A DNA stretch of 64,000 nt from Sphingobium terrigena (GTDB taxonomy: Bacteria > Pseudomonadota > Alphaproteobacteria > Sphingomonadales > Sphingomonadaceae). Below, piece after piece: positions 41,855 through 50,576 of this stretch. The stretch lies in the NCBI RefSeq assembly GCF_003591655.1, contig NZ_QVRA01000002.1, forward strand, positions 268,911 to 332,910, in the 5' to 3' direction. Position 1 is the first letter of the stretch. Each line of letters begins with the position of its first letter. Both the position numbers and the translations under genes were made by a program. The notes under the pieces were generated by a model. It had not been told where the DNA came from. It made no database searches and worked only from the letters and a program-made list of their open reading frames with translations.

Positions 41855-43555
41855 ATGCCTGCAAGCGACCCGTCCGACGATCTCATCCAGCTTCGCGCTC
41901 AGTTTGCGGTCGTTCAGGAACGGGCCGATAAGGCCGAGGCTGAGGTCGCCATCGTTCAGGAACAGGCCCAGGCCAGATTGCTCGAGGCCGAAGCACGGGT
42001 TGCCAAAGTCTGGGCAATCAACGCTGATCTGCTGGCCCGCAACGCCCACCTCGAGCTGATGAACGAGACAATGCGCCGCGACAAATACGGCGCGAGCTCC
42101 GAGCGCAGCCGGCGCCTGCTGGGTCAGCTCGAACTGACCTTCGAGGAACTCGAGGCCAATGCCAGCGAGGCCGAACTGCTCGGCCAAATTGCGGCCGACA
42201 AGACCACCGCGGTCGCAGCGTTCACCCGCAAGCGGTCCACGCGCCGCGACTTCCCGGCCGACGTTCCGCGCGAGAAGGTCGTCATCCCAGCGCCAGAGCT
42301 TTGCCCGTGCTGCGGCTCGGACGATCTTAGCCATCTGCCCCCGGTGATCACCGAAACGCTCGAGAGAATACCGGCCCGCCACAAGGTGATCCAGACGGTC
42401 CGGGAGAAGGTCTCGTGCCGTAAGTGCGAGAAGATCAGCCAGCCACCAGCGCCCTTCCACGTGACGCCGCGCGGGATGTTCGGGCCGCACTTCCTGGCAA
42501 ACCTCGCCTTCCAGAAGTACGGTCTGCACCAGCCTCTCAACAGCCAGCGTGACCGGCTCGAGGCCGAGGGCATCCCCTTGAGCCTCTCGACGCTCGCGGA
42601 TCAGATCGGCGCGATCTGCGTGGCGGTGAAACCCCTGTTCCTGCTGCTGGAGGCGCACGGGCTTGCCGCTGACCGCCTGCATGCAGACGACACCACCGTT
42701 CCACTTCTGGCCAAGCTGAAAACCAGCGTGGCGCGGATATGGGACTATGTGCGCGACGATCGCCCGTTCGGCGGCCCGGCCCCGCCAGTGGCACTGTGCT
42801 ACTACTCCAGCGATCGCAGGGGCGAGCATCCCCGCGCCCACCTGGCCGGCTATACCGGTATTCTCCAGGTCGACAGGTATGCCGGCTTCAATGCCCTGTT
42901 CGAGGAAGGCTGGGCCGATAAGCCCATGACGCGCGCAAATTGCTGGGTTCATGCACGCCGGGAATTCTTCAAGCTCGTCGACATCCGGCAGCAGCTCAAG
43001 CGAAAGAAAAAGGGCACCGCGCCGCTCATCTCGCCGCTGGCGACCGAGGCGCTCGAGATCATCGATCGGCTCTTTGCCATCGAGCGCGGCATCAACGGCA
43101 AGCCTGCCGCCGAGCGCCTGGCCGTTCGCCAGGAGCTGTCCGCTCCGATCGTTGCCGAACTGGAGGCATGGATGCACGAGACGCGCAGCAAGCTCTCTCG
43201 TCACGATGCCGTGGCCAAGGCCATCGCCTACCTTCAGAACGACTGGGCGGGCTTCACCACATTCCTCGCCGATGGCCGGATATGTCTCTCAAACAACGCC
43301 GCGGAGCGCCAACTGCGCAGCGTTGCTCGAGGAAGGAAAGCATGGCTGTTCGTGGGCTCAGACCGTGGCGGCCAGCGTGCGGCGATGATGTTCAGCCTGT
43401 TCGGCACGGCTCGGCTCAACGACGTCGATCCGCTCGCCTGGTTCACCGACGTCCTCGCCCGGGTCGCCGACATCCCACAGAACCACCTTCACGAACTCCT
43501 GCCTTGGCATTGGAAAGCTGCTCAGCAGCAGGCCGCCGAGGAACTCGCCGCCTGA
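41855..43555 (+). CDS. tnpC: IS66 transposase TnpC
   Basis: 566-residue DDE transposase. The N-terminal leucine-zipper-like region (EAEVAIVQEQAQARLLEAEARV) is followed by a zinc-finger segment with CPCCGSDDL and CRKCEKI. The catalytic core has ADDTTVPLLAKLKTSVARIWDYVRDD (first Asp), YAGFNALFEEG ... CWVHARREFFKL, and a C-terminal Glu region CLSNNAAERQLRSVARGRKAWLFVGSDRGGQRAA. No frameshift is seen. Confidence 0.96.
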   Translation: MPASDPSDDLIQLRAQFAVVQERADKAEAEVAIVQEQAQARLLEAEARVAKVWAINADLLARNAHLELMNETMRRDKYGASSERSRRLLGQLELTFEELEANASEAELLGQIAADKTTAVAAFTRKRSTRRDFPADVPREKVVIPAPELCPCCGSDDLSHLPPVITETLERIPARHKVIQTVREKVSCRKCEKISQPPAPFHVTPRGMFGPHFLANLAFQKYGLHQPLNSQRDRLEAEGIPLSLSTLADQIGAICVAVKPLFLLLEAHGLAADRLHADDTTVPLLAKLKTSVARIWDYVRDDRPFGGPAPPVALCYYSSDRRGEHPRAHLAGYTGILQVDRYAGFNALFEEGWADKPMTRANCWVHARREFFKLVDIRQQLKRKKKGTAPLISPLATEALEIIDRLFAIERGINGKPAAERLAVRQELSAPIVAELEAWMHETRSKLSRHDAVAKAIAYLQNDWAGFTTFLADGRICLSNNAAERQLRSVARGRKAWLFVGSDRGGQRAAMMFSLFGTARLNDVDPLAWFTDVLARVADIPQNHLHELLPWHWKAAQQQAAEELAA

Positions 43556-43559
43556 ACTG

Positions 43560-43829
43560 TTAGACTGAGGGCTTGCGGCTTGCGCAGAACAGTCCCTGAA
43601 ATAGCTGCTCGCAGCGCTCACGGCCGGCTGAGGTCAACACTACCGACTTCGCCTTGCCCACGGGATTGTGGATCAATCCTTGCTCGTACAAGCGTCCCAG
43701 TGCGCCCCAATCAAAGGACTTCCAGGCTCGACAGGTCCCTGACATCCGATCCAGGTCGTGCAGCGTCAAAAACATCAGAGCCAGGACCGCCTCATCAATC
43801 CGGTCGGTGTCTATATCCCACTCTTCCAT
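43560..43829 (-). CDS. DUF6429-like passenger gene of IS66
   Basis: 89 residues on the strand opposite to the transposase, within the inverted repeats. MEEWDIDTDRIDEAVLALMFLTLHDLDRMSGTCRAWKSFDWGALGRLYEQGLIHNPVGKAKSVVLTSAGRERCEQLFQGLF resembles the DUF6429 family often carried by IS66 elements (recalled, not searched). It has a winged-helix-like look (GLI..PVGKAKSVVLTSAG). It ends 4 bases from the transposase stop. Confidence 0.75.
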   Translation of the reverse strand: MEEWDIDTDRIDEAVLALMFLTLHDLDRMSGTCRAWKSFDWGALGRLYEQGLIHNPVGKAKSVVLTSAGRERCEQLFQGLFCASRKPSV

Positions 43830-43959
43830 AGGCAGCTCCTCGCGGCGCTGCCGATAATCTCACATCTTGACCCTCAGCTCCACTGCGTCTGCTATCGGAT
43901 GCGTACTGTTCAACTCTCATGGGGGAAAGGCATAACTGGCGCATGTATGGAATAAGTCG

Positions 43960-44175
43960 ATGTCCAACACTGATCGTATCATTCGATTGAAGACCGTTCT
44001 GGCCCGCACCGGGCTTTCCCGTTCCACCCTTTACCGCAAGATTGCGGACGGGACATTTCCCGCGCAAATCAGGATCAGCGTTCACGGCGCGGGCTGGCGG
44101 GAGTCGTCCGTCGAACGCTGGATGGCCGATCCTGTCAGCTATCGCGAGGAACGGGCTAGGAGCCACGTCCAATGA
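43960..44175 (+). CDS. AlpA-family transcriptional regulator
   Basis: 71 residues. RIIRLKTVLARTGLSRSTLYRKIADGTFPAQIRISVHGAGWRESSVERWMADP is the AlpA/Phage_AlpA helix-turn-helix, whose members activate excisionase or integrase genes in prophage-like islands. It overlaps the next small gene by 4 bases and lies in the integration module. The IS66 insertion ends 54 bases before its start, so the insertion may affect its promoter. Confidence 0.85.
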   Translation: MSNTDRIIRLKTVLARTGLSRSTLYRKIADGTFPAQIRISVHGAGWRESSVERWMADPVSYREERARSHVQ

Positions 44176-44366
44176 CCGCGCTCCAGCCCCCCGATCCGAT
44201 CTGCGTCCGCGTCAATGAAGCGGCGCGCATGATCAGCGTCGGTCGCACCAAGCTCTATGAACTGATCGCGGCTGGCGAGGTCGAAACGGTGAAGCTCGGC
44301 AAGGCAACCCGTATCACCACCGCCAGCCTGCACGATTTGGTCAGGCGGCAACGCGGGGCGCTGTAG
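44172..44366 (+). CDS. excisionase-like helix-turn-helix protein
   Basis: 64 residues. ICVRVNEAARMISVGRTKLYELIAAGEVETVKLGKATRITTASLHDLVRRQ is the MerR-like HTH_17/excisionase domain. Such proteins bend DNA at att sites to favour excision. The 3' end overlaps the convergent integrase by 26 bases, so transcription of the two is probably mutually interfering. Confidence 0.82.
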   Translation: MTALQPPDPICVRVNEAARMISVGRTKLYELIAAGEVETVKLGKATRITTASLHDLVRRQRGAL

Positions 44367-45555
44367 GGTCGGACGCCGTTGCAGTGGCGTCCGACCCCTT
44401 GACGTTCTGTGTCTCTGTGCGGTCGAGATATTCGGCCCAACGCGCCATGAGGCTGCGCCGCTTGTCGAAAAAGTCGGTGCGGCGATAGGCGGCTTCAACC
44501 TTGTTGGGCAGCTTGTGCGCTAGCACCTTGTCGGCAACCTCCTTCGGGAAGCGCGTCCGTTCGGCTGCCCAATCGGTAAAGGATGAACGAAAGCCATGGA
44601 CCGTAATTCCTGCGATTCCATCATCTCGCAACAGCTTGGTCATAGTTACATCGCTGATAGGCTTCTCGCCATTATGAGAGAACACAAGCCCAGTGTCGCT
44701 GGTGCGCTCGTTCCACCGTTTGCGTAGCAACGCTACAGCAGGCGCGGACAATGGCACGATATGGGTTTCCCGTGCCTTCATCCGTTCGCCTGGAATGGTC
44801 CAAATGCCCTTGTCCAAGTCAAACTCTGTCCAGACGGCAAAGCGCGTCTCGTTGGAGCGCACGGCATTGTAGATGGTAAAGCGCAGCGCGTCCCGGCCCG
44901 TTGTCGGCGCTGCCACCGCCAGCTTCTGCATAAGCGCTGGAACATCGGCATAGGGCATGGCCTCCATATGACCGCGCTTGTCGTTCTGGCGCGGAAGCCC
45001 TTTGCGAACGGAACGCAGCGACACTTCCCCCGGCACCCAGCCTTTGACGTGCGCAAAATCCAAAACAACGCTTATGCGCTGCAAAATGCGGCGGGCAGTT
45101 TCCGGAATTTCGAGCCAGATCGGCGCGAGCGCCTCGACCACGCAGGCGCTATCTACTTGATCTACCGGCTTCTTGCCGATCTTCGGGAACAGATGCTTTT
45201 CGAAGCTAGCGAGCCACTTCGCATGGTGCCCGCCATTCCAGCCTTCGCGTAACGTCTCGTGGCAAGTCCGAGTCGCGGCTTCGAAGTTGGGCACGATCTT
45301 TCGCGCCTTCCGCCGCTCGGCGACTGGATCAAAGCCCTCTCGGACTCGGCGACGTAGTGCTGCTGCTGCTTCGCGCGCCTCGGCTAGCGATACGTCCAAC
45401 GCTGATCCCAGCCCATAGTCACGGCGTTGGCCGTGTCTCTGCATTCGCAGAACCCATGTCCGCGCCCCGCTGTCCTTCACGAGCAGGCAAAGGCCACGAC
45501 TATCGGTATGGCGACCGGGTTTCGCGTTCTTAACTTTCAAAGTTGTTAGTGCCAT
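44341..45555 (-). CDS. int: P4-type tyrosine integrase
   Basis: About 404 residues from the ATG at 45555 (MALTTLKVKNAKPGRHTDSRGLCLLVKDSG), with the DUF4102 N-terminal arm-binding domain. The catalytic domain has Arg in IYNAVRSNETRFAVWTEFD, the H-x-x-R box in VHGFRSSFTDWAAERT, and the final Tyr in KVEAAYRRTDFFDKRR. It catalyses recombination between the tRNA-Met 3' end and the copy at 45771. The gene reads away from that att site and is at the distal end of the island, not next to the intact tRNA. A further upstream start (45651) is possible but lacks family similarity. Confidence 0.93.
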   Translation of the reverse strand: MALTTLKVKNAKPGRHTDSRGLCLLVKDSGARTWVLRMQRHGQRRDYGLGSALDVSLAEAREAAAALRRRVREGFDPVAERRKARKIVPNFEAATRTCHETLREGWNGGHHAKWLASFEKHLFPKIGKKPVDQVDSACVVEALAPIWLEIPETARRILQRISVVLDFAHVKGWVPGEVSLRSVRKGLPRQNDKRGHMEAMPYADVPALMQKLAVAAPTTGRDALRFTIYNAVRSNETRFAVWTEFDLDKGIWTIPGERMKARETHIVPLSAPAVALLRKRWNERTSDTGLVFSHNGEKPISDVTMTKLLRDDGIAGITVHGFRSSFTDWAAERTRFPKEVADKVLAHKLPNKVEAAYRRTDFFDKRRSLMARWAEYLDRTETQNVKGSDATATASDPTAPRVAA

Positions 45556-45590
45556 CAGGTTCGGTTCCCTATTAGGGAATTTTCCGCCTG

Positions 45591-45649
45591 TGTTCCCACA
45601 AACTGGTCCCACATTTCGTAGCAAAAAATGATCCCACTGTTGTTCCCAC
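45591..45649. other. repeated TGTTCCCAC motifs near the distal att site
   Basis: TGTTCCCAC occurs at 45591-45599 and 45641-45649, with a close variant TGGTCCCAC at 45604-45612. The same 9-mer is at 18605-18613, close to the other att site. They lie just upstream of the integrase gene and are candidates for integrase arm-type binding sites. Confidence 0.5.
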
Positions 45650-45770
45650 ATTTTGATGCGGGTTCAGACAAATCAGGGCGACCGACCGCGAACAGGCTAC
45701 AACAAAAATCACCGATGTTACAATGTGCTTACGGACGCCATGAACCCGCATGACACGATACTTTTAGCGA

Positions 45771-45784
45771 CTCCTCCGCTACCA
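45771..45784 (+). repeat. attachment site att (distal side)
   Basis: CTCCTCCGCTACCA, identical to the last 14 bases of tRNA-Met at 18525-18538 and in the same orientation. Flanking bases differ from the tRNA context, so this is the distal border of the island. It is 216 bases upstream of the integrase start. Confidence 0.85.
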
Positions 45785-45820
45785 TTTTTCAACCACTTAG
45801 CAGCTACCATGTTGGCTCGT

Positions 45821-46048
45821 TTACAGGTGTTTTACACGCTGGGCGCGCCATTCGCTTTCTGCACCGATCATAAATTCGCTGCCTGACGCTCTGGCCTCCA
45901 GCTTTGACGTTTCACCCTGGGCGATGGCGCGGTCGAGCAGGTCGACTTGGCGGCGGTATTCCGTGACAATCTGCGGATGCAGGATGATGGCTGGTAAGGC
46001 TTCATGTTCGGCCAATATCGCTTCGACCTGAGCAAGGGATACTCGTCG
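45821..46048 (-). pseudogene. possible remnant of a serine recombinase C-terminus
   Basis: The minus-strand frame ending at 45821 reads ...VEAILAEHEALPAIILHPQIVTEYRRQVDLLDRAIAQG ... EARASGSEFMIGAESEWRAQRVKHL. The LHP-x-I-x-x-x-YRR-x-V-x-x-L pattern is like the C-terminal end of zinc-ribbon serine recombinases. No start or catalytic domain is present, and the N-terminal part of the frame overlaps the RTX gene on the other strand. It may be a relic of an older element at this site. Confidence 0.35.
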
Positions 46049-46159
46049 GCATGACAGATCAAGACCAGCACAGATTATTGCGACATCACTGCCCATATAC
46101 TTGCCGTAATGTTCTGGGAGGAATATAGCCGCGGTATATATGGTAGTGGGAGCAGGACG

Positions 46160-48598
46160 ATGAGCAGTATCGGCTATGGACTGTATCTGGACCGTGAATC
46201 CAACACATTCGAAATCGCGGTAAATTACGATATTCCAGGATATGATGATCCTGAGACGGGCGAGCAATTTTACAGCACCAGCTGGAATTATTCTTTCAGC
46301 GACCAGTTTGGTGGTGGCGGTACGGGTAATTGGGGCGCTCCGTCGTCCGAGACAGTAATCATCTACATGGGCTTCCCTTCGGGCGAGGATGTGTCCGACG
46401 GCACACTCACCTTTTACGCGCAAAACGACTTTAGCGGCGTCAACATATCCATGACCCTGCACATCCTGAACGCCGGTATGGCGCGTACGGACAAGGTGAT
46501 TTTGGGCACGACCGCTTCAGAGATCATCCTGTCCGGCTACGGCGCGGACGTGCTGCGCGGCTATGCCGGCGACGACTATCTGGATAGCGGAGACGGCGAC
46601 GACATATTGGAGGGTGGTGACGGCAACGACCAACTCCGCGGCGGCGCTGGCAACGACATCATGACCGGCGGCATCGGCGACGATGAGTATATGGTCGATT
46701 CGGCTAGCGATGTCGTCGTCGAAACATCGAACGGTGGCGCTTCCGACTATGTCATCGCGAGCGTGAACTACACGCTCTCACCGCATGTCGAGGCCCTCTC
46801 GCTGGTGGGAGACGCACGCAACGGTTTCGGTAACGAACAGAATAACGATATCTATGGTAATTCTGCCGTCAATATTCTGGAAGGTCGCGGCGGCAATGAT
46901 CGCCTCTACGGCAATGAAGGCAATGACACGCTGAAAGGTGGAAACGGCAACGATTCTTTGGACGGCGGCACTGGCAAGGATGTGATGGAAGGCGGCCTGG
47001 GCAACGACCAATATGTGATCGACCGCGCCGACGATGGCATCGTCGAACTTGCCGGTCAGGGCGTGGATGAAGCCCGTATCCTGGGGGTCGCGACCTATAT
47101 TTTGGGCGCGAATGTCGAGAATATGACGAATATCGGTAATCTTGCGATCTTCACTGGCATCGGTAATTCACTTGCCAATACCATGTGGGGGAACAGCCAG
47201 ACCGACAATTTTTTGGGTATGGTCGGCAACGACACGCTGATGGGCATGGCTGGCAACGACAGGCTGGAAGGTGGTGCGGGTGCTGACACGCTCAATGGCG
47301 GAGACGGGATCGACATTGCCAGCTATGCCAACGCGACGAGCGGTGTCACTGCCAACCTGTTGACCAACACCGGCACGCGCGGCGAGGCCAACGGGGACAC
47401 ATTCTTGTCGATTGAAGGACTGACTGGCAGCGCATTTGATGATGTGCTGACAGGCGACGCGGGCGGCAACAGACTAACCGGCGGCGCGGGCAATGATATA
47501 TTGCGCGGCGGCGACGGCGATGACTGGCTGGCTGGCGGAGCAGGTGCGGACCGACTGGAAGGGGATGCAGGCGAAGACGGCGTTACCTATGACACATCGC
47601 TGGCTGGCGTCACCATAAACTTGCTGACCCAAAGCGTGTCCGGCGGTGATGCGCAGGGCGACACGTTGATCAGTATCAGCCGGGCCGAAGGCAGCAATTT
47701 TGCGGATGCACTCACGGGCACCAATGGCGACAACTGGCTTTTCGGGCGCGCCGGAAACGATGTCATCAACGGCTTGGACGGCGCCGATATCATCAGGGGC
47801 GGCGCCGGCGCAGACATAATGAACGGTGGTCTGGGCAACGATACGCTGGATTATACCGGTTCCAGCGCAGGCGTTATCGTGAACCTGGCGACACAGACCG
47901 GATCCGGCGGTGACGCGAACGGCGACACATTCACAGGTTTCGAGCGCGTGAAGGGTACGGCTTTTGCAGATACGCTGACGGGCGATAGCGGCGCCAACGT
48001 CCTGAACGGCGGCGCAGGCATCGACACATTATCAGGCGGCGATGGCAATGATACCATCATCGGAGGCGCAGGTACGGACGTCATGGACGGCGGTGCAGGC
48101 ATCGATACGCTCAGCTATGCCGGATCGACCGAAAGCGTCTACATCAGCATGGGGGCCAATTTTGGCTATTTCGAAGCTGCTGGCGACAGCTTCGTCAATT
48201 TCGAAAATCTGGTCGGCGGATCCGCGCGGGACTATCTGTACGGCGACGACAATAACAACCGCATCGAAGGTGGGGCTGGTAACGACTGGCTTGGAGGCTT
48301 TGCAGGGAATGACACGCTTTATGGCGGCGCGGATTCCGACATCTTTCTTTTCGAATGGGGGCATGATGTTGAGCGCATCATGGACTTCGTACCTGGAGCA
48401 AGCTCAGGCGATGCACTCTTCATCAACCTGGGCGAGCCTTTCGATACCTTCGAGGAGGTCATGGCTGTGGGAGCCCAAGTCGGTGCCAATACCGTATTCA
48501 CCTTCCTCCCCGGCCAGTCGCTGATCCTGAATGGCGTGAGCATGTCCAGTTTGACGGAACAGGATTTCGTTTTCCCGGTGCCTGAGGAGTTTTTCTGA
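46160..48598 (+). CDS. RTX calcium-binding secreted protein
   Basis: About 812 residues from the ATG at 46160, preceded by GGGAGCAGGA; an ATG at 46109 would add 17. The first ~115 residues are a beta-rich domain of unknown type with no Sec signal. From about residue 125 to 760 there are many GGxGxDxLxGG nonapeptide repeats ([24 protein letters not shown] and others) in several blocks separated by spacers such as [10 protein letters not shown]-like and [14 protein letters not shown] segments. These form calcium-binding beta-rolls. The C-terminal ~70 residues ([25 protein letters not shown] ...) fit a type I secretion signal. The secretion transporter follows directly. The function outside the cell is unknown; no enzymatic domain is evident. 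Confidence 0.88.
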   Translation: MSSIGYGLYLDRESNTFEIAVNYDIPGYDDPETGEQFYSTSWNYSFSDQFGGGGTGNWGAPSSETVIIYMGFPSGEDVSDGTLTFYAQNDFSGVNISMTLHILNAGMARTDKVILGTTASEIILSGYGADVLRGYAGDDYLDSGDGDDILEGGDGNDQLRGGAGNDIMTGGIGDDEYMVDSASDVVVETSNGGASDYVIASVNYTLSPHVEALSLVGDARNGFGNEQNNDIYGNSAVNILEGRGGNDRLYGNEGNDTLKGGNGNDSLDGGTGKDVMEGGLGNDQYVIDRADDGIVELAGQGVDEARILGVATYILGANVENMTNIGNLAIFTGIGNSLANTMWGNSQTDNFLGMVGNDTLMGMAGNDRLEGGAGADTLNGGDGIDIASYANATSGVTANLLTNTGTRGEANGDTFLSIEGLTGSAFDDVLTGDAGGNRLTGGAGNDILRGGDGDDWLAGGAGADRLEGDAGEDGVTYDTSLAGVTINLLTQSVSGGDAQGDTLISISRAEGSNFADALTGTNGDNWLFGRAGNDVINGLDGADIIRGGAGADIMNGGLGNDTLDYTGSSAGVIVNLATQTGSGGDANGDTFTGFERVKGTAFADTLTGDSGANVLNGGAGIDTLSGGDGNDTIIGGAGTDVMDGGAGIDTLSYAGSTESVYISMGANFGYFEAAGDSFVNFENLVGGSARDYLYGDDNNNRIEGGAGNDWLGGFAGNDTLYGGADSDIFLFEWGHDVERIMDFVPGASSGDALFINLGEPFDTFEEVMAVGAQVGANTVFTFLPGQSLILNGVSMSSLTEQDFVFPVPEEFF

Positions 48599-48842
48599 CG
48601 GTTGCCGTCAAGAACCAGCCGGTTGTGGTAGCAACGCGATTCACGTTCAGGCACAATTCGACACGTTGTGCATAAGTCCGCCCAGATTATTGACCGATAG
48701 AGGTGGCCAAATGTTTATCTGCTTCCTGTGCTGATGCGCGCTGGTAAACACCGGAATCGACCGATCGTTCTGCGCGTTGCCACGCTCTCTCTCGCTCAAG
48801 GAATCAGGACCGGATTGCCATTCCGCGAATGATATAGCCGCC

Positions 48843-50576
48843 ATGCAATATAGTCCGATGCCTATTGATAAGATCATATGGAAAAAGACCAGGGTATATT
48901 TCGTAGCGGTCGGGCTGTTTAGCGCGCTGGTCAACCTCCTATATGTCGCTCCCACGCTGTACATGTTGCAGATTTACGACCGTGTAGTTCCAACTCGAGG
49001 ATTGCAGACGCTTTTATTCCTGACGCTGGCCTTGCTTTTTGCGCTCGCTACGCTTGCATTGCTTGATCGTGTACGCAGCCGCCTGCTGGTGCGGGCTGGC
49101 GTGAAGCTCGACCTGCTGATAGCACCCATTTTGCTGGATGCGACCTTTGGCCGGCCCGATTTTCCAGGCGCGCGTCAGGCGCTTAGGGATTTCGATGCAC
49201 TGCGCGCGACCTTGAGCGGGCCGGCGACGATCGCGTTGTTCGACGCGCCCTGGATACCCATTTATGTGATTACCTGCTTTCTCGTGCATCCCTGGATTGG
49301 TGCGCTGGCGATCATGGGATGCATTCTCCTCCCGCTCACGGCGTTCGCGACCGAGCGAGCGACCCGCGGGAAGCTGGAGCAGGCACAATGGGCAGCGAAT
49401 AGCTCATATGCTGGCCAGGAAAGCATGTTGGGTGCGGCCGATACCATCAGGGCGCTTGGGATGCGTCGGGCGCTGGTCGCTCGGCAACTGGGTCAGCGCG
49501 AAGCGATGATCGCCACGCAAACGGAAGCTGCGCTATCCGCTGGCCGCTTCCTCACGATCAGCAAGTTCATCAGGCTTGCGTTGCAATCGCTGGCTCTGGG
49601 CCTTGGTGCCTTGTTGGCGGTGGATAATCTTATCTCGGCAGGCGCGATTTTTGCCGCGTCCTTCCTGATTGCGCGTGCCTTGCAGCCTATCGAGCAGTTG
49701 ACCGCCACATGGAGAGCACTCATTCAGGCGCGCCAGCAATATGGCAGTATCCGGGCTTTACTGGCCACCGCTCCCGGCACAGCCGTAAAGACGGCACTGC
49801 CTGCGCCTGTCGGCGCAATCGCCGTCGACGCCCTGACGATCATGAATGAGGAACGAAGCGGCGCGGTGCTCCAGAATATCTCGTTCGCCATCGCCCCTGG
49901 CGAGGTCATAGCGATCGTCGGTCCGAGCGGTGCGGGCAAATCGACGCTGGCGCGCGTTATCGCGGGCGCGCTCTTGCCTGATCGCGGTACGGTACGTTTT
50001 GATGGTGCCGATGCGCAGGATTGGGATCCCGACCGTCTCGCACAGCATATCGGCTATCTTCCCCAGGATTCCACCTTGCTGGCAGGATCAATCAGCGAAA
50101 ATATCGCGCGCTTCGCCACGCAATTCAGTGATGACAAGGTTGCGCTGGATAGGGCTGTCGTCGCGGCCGCTATGAAAGTGGGTGCCGATGCCCTGATCCG
50201 ACGCTTCTCCAATGGGTATGACCATCAGCTCAAATTGGGTGGCAGCGGCCTGTCAGCCGGTCAGGCCCAGCGCATAGCACTTGCGCGTGCCGTCTTCGGC
50301 AATCCCGCCATCCTCATCCTGGATGAGCCCAACGCCCATCTGGATAGCGAAGGAGACGCAGCGCTGATTGCCACACTCGGCGCATCAAAAGCGGAGCGGA
50401 AAACAATATTTATCATCTCGCACAAACCGGGCATCCTGCCGGTCGTCGATAAGATATTGGTCATGAGGGATGGTCGGATGGAGATGTTCGGTCCCCGCGA
50501 CGAAGTCCTTGCCAAGATAGCGCCGCCCCGGATGCACCGTGTTTCGGCTGCATCCGTGGCGAAGGGTGCCTCATGA
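48843..50576 (+). CDS. type I secretion ABC transporter (PrtD-like)
   Basis: About 577 residues from the ATG at 48843 (48777 and 48858 are alternatives). Six membrane helices occupy the N-terminal half (VYFVAVGLFSALVNLLYVAPTLYMLQIYDRVVPTRG ... IPIYVITCFLVHPWIGALAIMG ...). The ATPase has Walker A IVGPSGAGKSTLARV, signature LSAGQAQRIALARAVF and Walker B ILILDEPNAHLDSEGD, with H-loop IFIISHKPG. No C39 peptidase domain. It should export the RTX protein across the inner membrane with the HlyD-type adaptor encoded downstream. The outer-membrane TolC-like partner is not in this window. Confidence 0.92.
   Translation: MQYSPMPIDKIIWKKTRVYFVAVGLFSALVNLLYVAPTLYMLQIYDRVVPTRGLQTLLFLTLALLFALATLALLDRVRSRLLVRAGVKLDLLIAPILLDATFGRPDFPGARQALRDFDALRATLSGPATIALFDAPWIPIYVITCFLVHPWIGALAIMGCILLPLTAFATERATRGKLEQAQWAANSSYAGQESMLGAADTIRALGMRRALVARQLGQREAMIATQTEAALSAGRFLTISKFIRLALQSLALGLGALLAVDNLISAGAIFAASFLIARALQPIEQLTATWRALIQARQQYGSIRALLATAPGTAVKTALPAPVGAIAVDALTIMNEERSGAVLQNISFAIAPGEVIAIVGPSGAGKSTLARVIAGALLPDRGTVRFDGADAQDWDPDRLAQHIGYLPQDSTLLAGSISENIARFATQFSDDKVALDRAVVAAAMKVGADALIRRFSNGYDHQLKLGGSGLSAGQAQRIALARAVFGNPAILILDEPNAHLDSEGDAALIATLGASKAERKTIFIISHKPGILPVVDKILVMRDGRMEMFGPRDEVLAKIAPPRMHRVSAASVAKGAS

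Larger units (their letters stand above)
40932..43906 (+). mobile_element. IS66-family insertion sequence with 8-bp target duplication
   Basis: The element is 2975 bases. Terminal inverted repeats begin GTACGCATCCG at 40932 and, on the other strand, at 43906, matching the GTAAGCGTCCG-like ends typical of IS66. It is flanked by an exact direct repeat TGTTCAAC (40924-40931 and 43907-43914), the 8-bp duplication expected of this family. It contains tnpA, tnpB, tnpC and a small passenger gene, all apparently intact, so the insertion is probably recent. Confidence 0.93.
18525..45784. mobile_element. 27-kb integrative and mobilizable element in tRNA-Met
   Basis: The element lies between the tRNA 3' end (18525-18538) and an exact 14-base copy (CTCCTCCGCTACCA) at 45771-45784. 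Inside are a tyrosine integrase beside the distal copy, two small excisionase/AlpA-like genes, a MobQ/TraA relaxase with oriT, TraC and TraD, and several defence modules. No VirB/Trb secretion genes or coupling protein are present, so it is mobilizable rather than self-transmissible. The bases next to the repeat differ on both sides, so the repeat length is exact. Gene content changes sharply at both borders. Confidence 0.85.

Noticed and set aside
41843-43204. 453-codon minus-strand frame opposite tnpC
   Set aside because: Exact antisense of a well-matched IS66 transposase; high-GC shadow.
45821-46462. 213-codon minus-strand frame overlapping the RTX start
   Set aside because: The N-terminal ~138 codons lie antisense to the RTX gene and have no motif. 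Only the last ~75 codons were kept, as a possible recombinase remnant.
46560-48340. regular GGC-rich repeats that could suggest a CRISPR or satellite array
   Set aside because: They encode in-frame GGxGxDxL RTX nonapeptides; spacing is 27-base codon repeats, not repeat-spacer units.
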